Assembly (NCBI GenBank): GCA_018398805.1
Contig: JAGFBZ010002032.1
Coordinates: 1 to 64,000, forward strand
Length of the DNA stretch: 64,000 nucleotides
Direction: 5' to 3'
From: Hirundichthys speculiger
Taxonomy: Eukaryota > Chordata > Actinopteri > Beloniformes > Exocoetidae
Position numbers and translations under genes: made by a program. The stretch's first letter is position 1. Each line of letters begins with the position of its first letter. Below the pieces are notes generated by a model, which did not search any database, was not told where the DNA came from, and was given only the letters and a program-made list of their open reading frames with translations. Below are positions 1 to 9,527 of the stretch, piece after piece.

Positions 1-347
1 TTGCACTGAAGTTCAGCTATAAAAACACAAACACAAATTATTTTTCAACTTTCTGAAATCTGTAACCTTGTAGTGCAAAGTTTGCAAACCAATATAAAGT
101 GTCTAAAGTAAACATCAGGGTTGAAGAGAACTCTGTTTAAGGCATTAACCATGAATAAAAGTGCAAACATAAAAGGCTACTTTGTAGAAGTAGATATGTT
201 TCTATCAAATTTATCGTTGCAGGTTATCTAATTACATATTTGCTGTAATAATTGATAAAATTAGGTTAGAAACGATAGAAGAGAAATGGCACGATACACA
301 CTTTTCTATCGTCCCCACGATATATATCGTCATATTGCCCAGCACTA
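1..347 (+). mobile_element. hAT-like miniature element, truncated by window edge
   Basis: This is the right-hand part of a non-autonomous DNA transposon whose full copies lie at 4721-5364 (same orientation) and 46230-46862 (reversed). The last bases read CATATTGCCCAGCACTA, the terminal inverted repeat seen in both full copies. The left end is outside the window, so the target duplication cannot be checked here; by analogy it should be the 8 bases 348-355. It lies in the fmr1 intron upstream of the first visible exon. No coding sequence is seen. Confidence 0.85.
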
Positions 348-1120
348 CATTTAAGTGTACACTTCATGTTTATATTACTCAACATTACTACTGATATAAT
401 AAGCTTTATAATCTACCACGTGCATGCATTGTAGATGTAAGTCTTTTTTAAATTACCTGGCACCTCTGTCTCTTTCAGTTTATTTTTTGCCCTGTATTAT
501 TGAGTGTCTTTCTGTTGTGTTAATTCCATTTACTGGATAAAACTGGGCAGGTAAACTGCTAAAATGCATCTTTCCCATTGATGCTGTCAGGTTTAATGCA
601 TCTGAAAATATATGCATTTTTTTATATTGTAAAGTAGGAGGCATATTCTAAAAATCAGAATTATGGACCTTACATGTCAATAAGGGATAATAATCCTGCT
701 ACTAACATTACAGTGTTTTGAACATTTGTACAGTGTGCTGAGGTGTAAAGTAAAGCAAATACCCCCAGAGATTTAAGACATTAGTGGGTCAGCTATAGCA
801 TTAGCAACATTAGCTGAGATCATGCTAGTGCTGTCATTGGAGCATCAAACTAAAATATTTCTGTTAAAGGAACGAGACAGAAACAAATTTCAGGAAAGAG
901 GGAAGGAAGAATAATATCCAGTTATGACATTGCGTTTTTATCACTTGTCTTTCAATATTTTGGTTTGTTTTATGGTTTATCAGAGGCAGAATTCAAATGG
1001 CAGCTGTAATCACAGCATTATGAAAACAGATAAGAAAGTAGCTCCACCATGAAAAGATCTGTTGGAAGGAGATCCAAATCCATGTGAGCGAACTCTGATT
1101 ACTTCTTCATCTCTCATCAG
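348..1120 (+). other. fmr1: fmr1 intron sequence before the first visible exon
   Basis: AT-rich non-coding sequence ending in a pyrimidine-rich tract and the acceptor TCTCTCATCAG just before 1121. I see no exon, RNA gene or further repeat in it. It should be the 3' part of the intron before the human exon-14 equivalent. Confidence 0.7.
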
Positions 1121-1352
1121 GAGGTGGATCAGTTGCGTCTGGAGCGTCTACAGATCGATGAGCAGCTGAGACAGATAGGAGGTGGAGGTGGAGGAGGGGG
1201 GACGGGACCCCGGAACCCTAAAGACAAAACCTACGTGTTTGATAACGGCATGGGTCTGGGGATGGGCCGGGGAACGGGGGGAGGGAGGCCCTACGCAGGC
1301 GGAGGAAGAGGCGGGAGAGGGCGGAGAGGGGGCGGAGCATCATTCCCTTCAG
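1121..1352 (+). CDS. fmr1: fmr1 coding exon with nuclear-export segment (human exon 14 equivalent)
   Basis: This internal exon of the FMRP RNA-binding protein is translated from GAG at 1121 as [20 protein letters not shown], the leucine-rich stretch known in FMRP as the nuclear export signal. It is followed by a run of eight glycines, then [17 protein letters not shown] and several RG/GRG motifs. The acceptor is CTCATCAG at 1120 and the donor is G/GTAAAC at 1353, leaving phase 1. FMRP controls translation of neuronal mRNAs and shuttles between nucleus and cytoplasm. FXR1 and FXR2 share the [11 protein letters not shown] core, but the downstream exons match FMR1 better. The Gly run and the extra RG-rich tail (about residues 51-75) are longer than in the human protein as I remember it. 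Exon numbering is by analogy to human. Confidence 0.93.
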
Positions 1353-1439
1353 GTAAACACAGTTTATCAAAGCTTAAATTCATGGAGTCTTTCCAGAGAA
1401 GCTGAAATTGTGGCTCGACTTTTGAACTCAACGCCGCAG
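1353..1439 (+). other. fmr1: short fmr1 intron (87 bp)
   Basis: GTAAAC donor and CCGCAG acceptor bound an 87-bp intron that joins a phase-1 G to GA, giving one glycine codon. Short introns of this size are common in teleosts. Confidence 0.88.
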
Positions 1440-1634
1440 GAACCAACTCGGAGGCGTCCAACGCTTCAGAGACGGAGTCGGACCACAAAGACGAGCTCAG
1501 TGATTGGTCGCTGGCCCCCACCGAGGAGCTGATGACAGGAGGCGGGACCCTGCCCCGACGGACAGACGGGAGGAAGAGAGCAGGCGGTGGAGGAACAAGG
1601 GGACGAGGAGGGAGAGGAAGAGGAGGATATAAAG
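1440..1634 (+). CDS. fmr1: fmr1 coding exon with phospho-region and RGG box (human exon 15 equivalent)
   Basis: Read from the split glycine codon, the exon gives [29 protein letters not shown], then a short variable stretch and the arginine-glycine box [20 protein letters not shown] ending YKG. The serine-rich ETESD segment is the known phosphorylation cluster of FMRP. The RGG box binds G-quadruplex RNA and is a site of arginine methylation. The donor is AAAG/GTGGGT at 1635 (phase 1). Identity with human FMR1 in the acidic region is nearly complete, which separates it from FXR1 and FXR2, whose RGG neighbourhoods differ. Human FMR1 uses alternative acceptors in this exon; whether the fish does cannot be told from sequence alone. 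Confidence 0.93.
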
Positions 1635-2200
1635 GTGGGTGCTAATTAATAACGTCAAGCTTTGTGCAGGAATGTCGTAGTTTTTATTCCTCAGGACGTA
1701 TTTCTGGAACATTGTTGGGTGAACGCATCGAAAGGCAAATATTATTCATGGTTTTCTTTTTAATGAGTTCTGCAATTGCTTTTCAATTAATTTTCATCCT
1801 GTTTCTTCACTAGAGATAGTTTACTCTGAAGATAATTAAAAGAAATAAGCTTTATTAAAGTTTTAAATTGAGATAAGTAGGGAAGGGGAAGTGAATTTGT
1901 AACTAAAAATAAAAAGCTGGCAACAAATTACCGGCTGTTATATATGAGTGAATCAAATAAAAAGATCCCTGCAGACTCTTTGAAAATATATATTAAGGGT
2001 GTTTCCATTTAAAGACTTACATACACATGAAGAAAAATCAATTTCCTGTGATAGCTGTCTAATAGTGATGTCACCCATCTGTCTGCCAATGAGCTGATCA
2101 CCTCAGGATCAAAGACCTCTTGGGTTTTGACAGCAACACAGTACCGTACTCTGATTTAGGATTCTGTTTTTGCTTAAATGTACCGTTTGCATGCGTTTAG
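1635..2200 (+). other. fmr1: fmr1 intron
   Basis: 566-bp intron with GTGGGT donor and TGCGTTTAG acceptor. The sequence is AT-rich with no recognisable repeat or RNA gene. Confidence 0.8.
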
Positions 2201-2280
2201 GTGAAGACATGCAGTGGAGCGAGTCGAGACCTCGCCATGTCAGAGACCCCAAGACACGAGCCCAGGAGGACACCTTACAG
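2201..2280 (+). CDS. fmr1: fmr1 penultimate coding exon (human exon 16 equivalent)
   Basis: An 80-bp exon that completes a split GGT glycine and encodes EDMQWSESRPRHVRDPKTRAQEDTLQ. It lines up with the human segment of the same length between the RGG box and the final exon: the RPR and the terminal Leu-Gln before the splice are shared. The acceptor is GCGTTTAG at 2200 and the donor CAG/GTAATA at 2281, phase 0. The region is low-complexity and poorly conserved across vertebrates, so the call rests on frame, splice phase and position between two clear exons. Confidence 0.87.
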
Positions 2281-3556
2281 GTAATACACGTAGGAATGAT
2301 CTTTTACTGCCTCGTTTCATCATTAACAAAGCACTCCTCACTTATTAAAGAGTTCACATTATAAAGTGGAATTTCAGAAGACTTGGATGGTGATTAATCG
2401 ATTAAGCATCTTTTAAAGCAGTCGGTCCTATCTAGTCCATGAACTCTATTATACATTTGGGTTGCAGTTGGTTGCAAATTATTTTGTTTATTTCATGAAA
2501 TTGTCTTTGAAAAGTGTGCTGGGACTGGATTTGTGTCAGAACTCTGCAGTAGCAGTTAAATATTTGTTTGCTCAACGTCTCCTGACTGCTGAGAGATTCA
2601 AATTCTGATTCGGACTTATTTTGAAACCATCAGCTGACAACCAAAAACCTACCAAGGAGTTGATGTTTTAGTAAATGCAAGACATATCGTACGTTTTTCA
2701 TCTCATATTTGTCCGTCTGCCAGTAAGTCAGTGAGATAGGTGACCTACTTAATATGTTTAGAAACGTAAAGGCTTTATATAAAGACTCAACAAGGATTTT
2801 TTTTTGTTATAATCTCATGGGATTTTCTGTCAGTAGAAGTGTCTTGTCCCAGGTCTTGCTTCCTCTAATTAAACGTTGCTTTCAGAATCTTTGTGGATAA
2901 CTGTTGTACTCTGATTATAAGGATGTATTTAGTCTTAACACTAGAACCGCCGAGGGGGGTCATTTTGACCCCCCTTGCTACAACAGCTTCAGTGACGCTA
3001 AGATGTCATTTCTAGAAGTTGTGAAGTGGCTAATTCTAAATATTTCTGAAATAATAATGGACACTTGTCAAAATAAGTGTTTAAAATGTATATTTTCGTG
3101 AGCTTTTTTCTTTTAACAAATATTTAATTTAACAAATAATTAATTTCCAAGATTGAACAGGTAAAATACATTTTCAAATTCAACAAACTGTAGGAACTGT
3201 ACAACAAACAACAATATGATCAAATAAGATATTTACAATAAAAAAATAACTGATTTCTCTAGTTTAATTATTTTTAGAAGAACTGATAAGGTGGCGTAAC
3301 GCTGCGCGGTATCTCTCTCGCTCTCTCACCCACACAAATAAATACGCTGTTACATTCATCAACAAAACCGTCGGAGCTGTATGGATAACACAAAAAACAA
3401 TCAACTAACAGACTATTTACAATAACAAAATAACAGATTTCAGTATTTTAACAATTTTGAAGAAACAGATTAACGCTGCGCGCTCCACCTCTCACACACA
3501 CGCATACATTACTCACAGTCAGCACACACGCTATATATTTTGACAGTGCACTGTCC

Positions 3557-4229
3557 AGGGTTTCCGTTGTCCGGTAATTGCCGGACTTTGTCCGGTAAAA
3601 TATGCCGAAGTCCGGTATTTTATAATCTCTCCGGTCAAAATGTCCGGTGAAAAAACTCCTCCCAAGCACAATTTCAGTTGTAATAGAATGGGTAATTTCC
3701 ACATCATTTTATGAAAAAACATATACTTTTTACGAATAAGTAGTGTATGTGTAAATGAATAAATGTAGCCTATATGTGTAACAAAACTTTTTTTCTGCGC
3801 GGAACGAAACTTGTCGCATTTGTTTCATTAAATCTAACAAACGGCGCACCACAACAGAGAGGTCTTTGACATGGCGAAACAGGCTAATCCTTAAAAGCTA
3901 TTTTCTAAAACGAAAAAGCTCCAATGGCGAGGGTGATGATGAGTCTAACTCTAAAAGGCTATCTGAAGAGATGGAGACGACCACAGATGATGCTGTGGCT
4001 CCCGCCGAAAATATTTATTTCTTTTTTGAAGTTACGCTCGTGAGTCAATTGACGGGACTTATTTTATTTGAAATAGCCTGTTTTTCAATAAAAATACTAT
4101 TAAATGACTTGCATTGATATCGTACTACTGCATATATGATTTATTTTTAACCTCAATAAATTCATATAGCCTAAATTGAAAACCTGCCGGTCACATTGTC
4201 CGGTGCCAATTTTTTCTAGCGGAAACACT
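3557..4229. mobile_element. hAT-like element nested in the piggyBac
   Basis: Ends AGGGTTTCCG and CGGAAACACT form an inverted repeat. The 8 bases outside (3549-3556 and 4230-4237) match at seven of eight positions, as expected for a hAT duplication. CCGG-rich subterminal repeats (TTGTCCGGT type) occur at both ends. A short plus-strand reading frame around 3866-4117 contains SYFLKRKSS followed by an acidic stretch, resembling the start of hAT transposase proteins, so this may be an internally deleted copy of a coding element. Confidence 0.78.
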
Positions 4230-4720
4230 GACTGTCCACAGACTGCACGTTGGCACTTCATGCACATTTTTTGTTTTTTTGTTTTTTGTGCACTTGCGCT
4301 TCACACCGCAATTTCTCCTCCTCTCCTCGAGGATGACCTGAGGGATTGCGGGTTTTTGTGCTGGCGTTTGAGACGTGCTCACTGCGCAACAGCTTGCAGA
4401 GCTCCAGGATGAAATCTCGCCGGGAAATCTGTGTACCCGTGCAGCCGCGGTACAGGACCGGTACAGGACCGGTACAGGACCCACGCATTCAGTGCGGCTA
4501 TGTCCAGTACGTTGTAAAACACCGCAACGGGCCATCTTCTGGTCGCGGCACGGGCAGAGTATTGCCTTGCCTCAACATCTTGTCCAGCACATCAACCCCT
4601 ACTTTGGTCCTGTTATAGTAGTGGACCGTCTCTGGCCTCTTCTTCGGTCGTCGCCCGGATCTCCACTGACGTGTGCATGGTGCTGAGGATGCACACGTTC
4701 TTCTTTTTCTTTCCCTGGTA

Positions 4721-5364
4721 TAGTGCTGGGCGATATGGAAAAAATCATATATCACGATATGGACTATTTTATATCACGATAACGATATATATCACGATAT
4801 ACCATAGTAAAGTATGTTTTCAGTTATTCTCTGAAAAGTTTGACAAAAATTTCATTGCTTACTTTTCAACTTAATTTTGAAAGGACATTTAGCTGAACTG
4901 TCACAAACATACATTTTAGTGCAGCAAAAACAGGTAGGTACAGAGGTACAGTAGCTTTCACATTTTTTTTTTAAAGTGCACAACAGTTTCTGAGAGGAAA
5001 AACACATTTTTGCACTGAAGTTCAGCTATAAAAAATAAACACAAATTATTTTTCAACTTTCTGAAATCTGTAACCTTGTAGTGCAAAGTTTGCAAACCAA
5101 TATAAAGTGTCTAAAGTAAACATCAGGGTTGAAGAGAACTCTGTTTAAGGCATTAACCATGAATAAAAGTGCAAACATAAAAGGCTACTTTGTCGAAGTA
5201 GATATGTTTCTATCAAGTTTATCATTGCAGGTTATTTAATTACATATTTGCTGTAATAATTGATAAAATTAGGTTAGAAACGATAGAAACGATAGAAGAG
5301 AAATGGCACGATATACACTTTTATATTGTCCCCACGATATATATTGTCATATTGCCCAGCACTA
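4721..5364 (+). mobile_element. hAT-like miniature element, intact copy nested in piggyBac transposase
   Basis: The 644-bp element starts TAGTGCTGGGCGATAT and ends ATTGCCCAGCACTA. The 8-bp target duplication CCCTGGTA is perfect at 4713-4720 and 5365-5372. It splits the piggyBac transposase in its C-terminal half. Sister copies are at 1-347 and 46230-46862. Short subterminal runs of alternating ATATCACGATAT are typical of fish hAT miniature elements. No coding capacity is seen. Confidence 0.93.
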
Positions 5365-6624
5365 CCCTGGTAGATGGTCACTGTTGCACAGTCGCTCTGC
5401 ATGACTTTGGTGTCATAAAGGGGCTGCTTTCAGGTATGAAGAAAGGAGGGCAGCGATCTTTTATTTTTATTCATGGTGGCCACCAGGCTGGTGGTTTTTT
5501 GCCAGGAGTTTGTGGGCGAGGGGGAGGGAAGTAAAAAAGTTATCTGTGGTCACATTTCTTCCTTTCCCCAAAAAGGGCTCCATCAGTTTCATGACCACAC
5601 TCTCCCCCAGGCTCTGTGCTGCAGGACGGCTGGGATCCCTCCCCAGATATGGAAAACCATTGACCATGTACTTGGTCTCCACGTCAGCAGCAAGCCAGAA
5701 TTTTATGCCGAATTTTATTCCGGTTTATTCGGCATATACTGGGTAAAAGGGCAGCGTGATTTGGTTGGGAAGAGCTGCTCATCGACTGTTATCTCTGCTC
5801 CCGGTTTTATAGGACGCCAGGCTGTTCTCCACGAGCCTGTGCCACACCTCACTCACCAGCGCAAACTTGTCTTGGGACAGCCAGGTGCGCCTCGTGTCTT
5901 TATCGTCAAAGCACAGGTAGCGCATGATCTCCCTGTAACCGGTTGCCCCCATTCTTTGGACACACATGTCTTCTACGTCCACGTGCATCCCGTTATGGAC
6001 TCCTCTGGCTAACAGGAGCGCAATGAAGGCTTTGAGTTCAGCCAGGCTCCAGCCCCAGTTCTCTTCTCCACACCGGTGGCCTCTGCCACTGTACAGTCAT
6101 GAATGTGCTGGAGCATCGCTTGATCTATCCAGCACATGAACGCGCTCATAGGCCGTCGATGTTGCGGCGCGCATGTGGAGTTGGACCGCCTCTCTCCAAT
6201 AGGACATTTTGGGACTGGGCTCTCCCGGTCCGGCATTATGGGTCTCCAAACCGTCCCGTCCTTGGCCGTCTCATGTGGCTCACTCACAGGTGGAGCTGGC
6301 TCTGATCAATGTAAATATGTATGATTAGATCAGTCAGAGTCGTAGCCTCGCTAAAATGTCAAATGATTAGGACCAGAGGAAACTAAAATGCCTGACTGCC
6401 GAATTTACCTGCCACAGTATTTCCGCTAGCCCCCACGGTGTCTGAGGACTCAGTGGCGGGTGACGCCTCACTTGTCACCAGAAACCGGGGCCTTTTTCGT
6501 GAAACCGGCTCCTCATCCTCAGATGATGACTCATTGCTTGCCTGGTGAAAAAGACGGGTCATCGGTCCTCTCCGCCACCGATTCCTCCTCACTCACGTCT
6601 ATCGTGATCTCTCCTCCTTCCGAC

Positions 6625-7695
6625 TAGGGATGCGCGCGATTAGTCGTCTAACCGATTAAACGTCCGCCCACTTTCTAGTCGGCACCAGAAATATTAGTCG
6701 TTTAAACCAATTTGTGTTTTATTCATGTACGAGGCCGCTTAACTGTCATACAGCCGCCCGCCACTAGTCGGGCTACAGAGCCGTCAGACAGCAGCCCTCC
6801 TCTCCGTGGCAATGCTCGAGTAGACTGGAGTTTTAAAACGGCACGGTGGGAAGATAGTCTCGCTAAACCAGCGCGGTTTGGAGGAACTTTAATCTAGAAA
6901 ATGAAAACAAGGTAGTATGTAGACTGTGTCAGAAACAACTGGCATACAATCACTCGACTGGAGCAATGAGCAACCACATTCAACTCAAGCATTTGGATGT
7001 TAATCTGCACGAGACGACGGCTAGCAGTGCTAGCGGTGCTAGCCACACTGCTAGCCACATTGTTTACCCGGAGACGTGTTCTCCCGTCCGGTCTGAGATT
7101 TTAGATGTTTGTTTAATTTTACACTCATATTAAACTGCGCATAGAGCTTAATAATTCAGCAGCAATTTATCTTTTTTAGATGTTACATTATTTGTTAACT
7201 TTAAGTGAGTTTTTTTCGGATGTGCAGGGTTTATATTCATACTGCACGGCGCAAAATGCTGCTCGTTTAGGTTGAAATTTAATTATAAATTAGATGTTTT
7301 ATTAACTTGAAAGTGAATTAAAGCAATAATTTTTGTCAGATAATCTGCAAGATTCAATGTGTCAGAGGCAATTTATTTATTTTGGTGGTTGACGTTTGAC
7401 TGAGTTGCCTTCATGTTCACATTCATTCATACTGCACGGTGCAAAGTGTCTCGTACTTCAGCGGCATTTAAAATCCGACATGGTTGTTGAACATTGTGAT
7501 TAAAGGTTTAAAGAACTCTTGTTACACACAATATTTTTTGGGACAATGTTTCAAATTCTGTTTCGATCTTTCAATAAATTGTGCTAAATTTTCACTGTTT
7601 TCTGAGTGTTTTCCTTTTTTTTTAGACTAGTCGACTAGTCTTAATTAAAATTTTCGTTTAGTCGACAGGGAAATTAGTCGCCAGGAACATCCCTA
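6625..7695. mobile_element. hAT-like non-autonomous element nested in piggyBac transposase
   Basis: The 1071-bp insertion begins TAGGGATG and ends CATCCCTA, with a perfect 8-bp duplication CTTCCGAC at 6617-6624 and 7696-7703. Subterminal repeats of TAGTCG occur at both ends. It interrupts the acidic N-terminal region of the piggyBac transposase. Internal sequence has no convincing ORF. Confidence 0.92.
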
Positions 7696-7928
7696 CTTCC
7701 GACTCCCCCTCACTCAGATCCTGGTACAAGAGCCAGGCTTCTTTGGCTGTCATAAATCGTTGATTTTTCTTTGGGTCCATGTCTAAAATTTTTCTGCTTG
7801 GTTGACAGATTTAGTGAGGAAGTAGTTGTCAAAGTCCGATGACGCCACAAGCTTCAATCGTTGCTAAGCAACTGGGAGTGGCAGGAGGGGCGCGGCGCGA
7901 AAAGTGACAGCTGTACAGCGTTTATATG

Positions 7929-7964
7929 AGGGGGTAAAAATTACCCCCCTCGGCGGTTCTAGGT
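7929..7964. repeat. internal copy of the piggyBac terminal repeat
   Basis: The bases around 7929-7964 contain CCCCCCTCGGCGGTTCTAGG, nearly the reverse complement of the left terminus at 2939. They sit 200 bp inside the true right end at 8164. No TTAA is found beside it, so it is a subterminal repeat or a relic end rather than the active boundary. Confidence 0.7.
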
Positions 7965-8241
7965 ATAAATGGTCATATTATTTTTTCTTTTTATCTCACC
8001 TAGGAGCAACTAGTTTTTTTACTCACCAAACTTCACTCAATGATTAATAAATCAATTTTAGGAAAAGTCATGAACTTACAGGTGTATGGGGTTTTATTTT
8101 AACAGAAAATACAGGCATTTGAAAATGCTAGGGGGTAAAAATGACCCCCTTGGCAGTTCTAGTGTTAACCCTCTGCTTGATTCTTTACTCAGACATCATC
8201 AGTTAGACATTTAGATGAACTGGGTTCCTTCATCAGCCACT

Positions 8242-8282
8242 TTCAGTCTAAGTTTATTGCAGGTCAATAAACTTAGACTGAA
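8242..8282. repeat. perfect 18-bp inverted repeat with 5-nt loop
   Basis: TTCAGTCTAAGTTTATTG and its exact reverse complement are separated by CAGGT. It lies in the last fmr1 intron, 78 bp outside the piggyBac right flank. Confidence 0.9.
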
Positions 8283-8890
8283 CTTGATCTGTGCCACAGA
8301 ATTATATCAGTTTAAGGCTGTTGGCACTTTATTTATTTCATCTCAGACTTTTCCCTCTTTACAGTTTATATTACAGGTGAACTTTCAAACCAGTCCAGGC
8401 CCATATGTGCAACTGGGTGAGCCCACGTAGTAATAAACTGATCCGTCCAAGACGTTCTCATTATTCAAACATTAAGGGGGAAATATTAAAAAAAACAAAA
8501 AACGACAGCATAAAATGTTTCTGTGCTTGAGAATATATATAGTTGAGTGTCTGAATGTCTCTCATCTCTGACGTAACATAACCCTTTTAATTTGGATGTA
8601 CTAAGTTTAAAATGATGCCATCCAGTGAACTGTTCTGGAGGATTCTGGGACGTCTCAGACCCTGATCAGAGTAGAATTATTAACCTTAACCTTCCCATCC
8701 AGGTTTCATCATTCTGCATTTGCAGTAGCTGGTTAGCACAAAGCTTTAACGCTGGTTTATAAACAGACACGTGGCAGAAGAGTGGGGAGTAAACTGAACC
8801 CTAACCTGCTGTTTTCAGACATGTTTTTTAATGTAGACAGTAAAGACGTGGTTGAAAATGCTGCTTTTTGTACTCTTGATGTGTTTTGAG

Positions 8891-9173
8891 TAGGGATGTC
8901 CGATAATATCGGCCCACCGATATTATCGGCCCGATATTGGCATAAAAATGTAATATCGGTAAATATCGGTATCGGGTTTTTTTTTTTTTTTTTTTTTTTG
9001 CACAGACAATGTGTTTATTCCACGACAGGAGATATGTGATGTTACCTAAAATTAGTTTTGAGGAAAAATAGCCCGCATATATCGGTATCGGTAGATATCG
9101 GTATCGGAAATTGAGAGTTGGACAATATCGGCGTATCGGATATCGGCAAAAAAGCCAATATCGGACATCCCTA
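8891..9173. mobile_element. 283-bp hAT-like miniature element in last fmr1 intron
   Basis: Ends TAGGGATGTCCGAT and ATCGGACATCCCTA are near-perfect inverted repeats, and the 8-bp duplication GTTTTGAG flanks it at 8883-8890 and 9174-9181. The interior is made of repeated ATATCGG motifs and a T run. It stands only 147 bp upstream of the final fmr1 exon. Confidence 0.93.
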
Positions 9174-9320
9174 GTTTTGAGTATGTTAAAAACATTTAAT
9201 TAAGACCTCAGGAAACAATGCCAACTGTCTTTTTTTCCCTTTAATAGCATAAAATGTCACCTACAACAAAAAGCCGTTGCAGTGTGGATCCAGACTCCAT
9301 GAATATTTTTCTCCCCACAG

Positions 9321-9527
9321 ATCCGTGTGGACGGGAACAACGAGCGCAGCGTGCAACACTCGTCAGGCGGGCGGGGGGCCGGAGGAGGGGGGCCGTCGTC
9401 TTCCCAGAGTGGCGTTGGGGCCGGTGGCGAGGGCCAGTCCCGCCATCACCATCAGAGACCCATGAGAGAACGAGGGATGAAGAAGGACAAACAGGACACT
9501 CCTGCACTGGTGAACGGAGTGTCATAG
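9321..9527 (+). CDS. fmr1: fmr1 final coding exon and stop (human exon 17 equivalent)
   Basis: Begins after CTCCCCACAG with IRVDGNNERSVQHSS, matching the human IRVDCNNERSVH segment. It then runs through a Gly/Ser-rich fish-specific stretch and ends KKDKQDTPALVNGVS with stop TAG at 9525-9527. The C-terminal LVNGVS/P is conserved through the FMR1/FXR family. Phase 0 agrees with the previous donor. The GGRGAGGGG and HHHQR stretches are low-complexity additions relative to human. Confidence 0.94.
   Translation: MRVDGNNERSVQHSSGGRGAGGGGPSSSQSGVGAGGEGQSRHHHQRPMRERGMKKDKQDTPALVNGVS

Larger units (their letters stand above)
4258..7780 (-). pseudogene. piggyBac-type transposase (PGBD4-like), inactivated
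   Basis: Read on the minus strand from ATG at 7780, the N-terminus begins MDPKKNQRFMTAKEAW and continues into an acidic Ser/Glu region. It is interrupted by a 1071-bp hAT element (6625-7695). A 107-bp GT-AG intron appears to lie at 6408-6302. Recognisable DDE-domain blocks follow: SEPHETAKDGT (about 6260), REIMRYLCFDDKDTR (about 5920), VVMKLMEPFLGKGRNVTTDN (about 5600), then NVCILSTMHTS and KKRPETVHYYNRTKVGVDVL (about 4700-4600). Several frameshifts (near 6040, 5790, 4650 and 4545) and a second hAT insertion (4721-5364) separate the blocks. The product would cut and paste the element at TTAA sites; in this copy it cannot be made. The family call is secure from the conserved blocks and TTAA ends. 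Confidence 0.9.
2939..8164 (-). mobile_element. piggyBac DNA transposon, disrupted by three nested hAT elements
   Basis: The element is bounded by the tetranucleotide TTAA on both sides (2935-2938 and 8165-8168), the diagnostic piggyBac target duplication. Its termini are inverted repeats: CACTAGAACCGCC at the left and GGCAGTTCTAGTG at the right, each followed inward by a G-rich/C-rich GGGGGTCATTTT-type block. The minus strand carries a decayed piggyBac transposase (4258-7780). Removing the three nested hAT elements and their duplications leaves about 2.8 kb, a normal size for an autonomous piggyBac. An extra copy of the terminal repeat lies inside the right end, near 7930-7964. Confidence 0.93.
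2281..9320 (+). other. fmr1: last fmr1 intron (7 kb), mostly transposons
   Basis: Phase-0 intron from GTAATA to the acceptor CTCCCCACAG. About 5.2 kb is one piggyBac element with three nested hAT elements (2939-8164), and 283 bp is a further miniature element (8891-9173). The flanks 2281-2934, 8169-8882 and 9182-9320 are unremarkable AT-rich sequence, apart from the hairpin at 8242-8282. Confidence 0.85.

Noticed and set aside
5473..6012. 179-codon plus-strand frame
   Set aside because: It is the antisense shadow of the piggyBac transposase on the minus strand.
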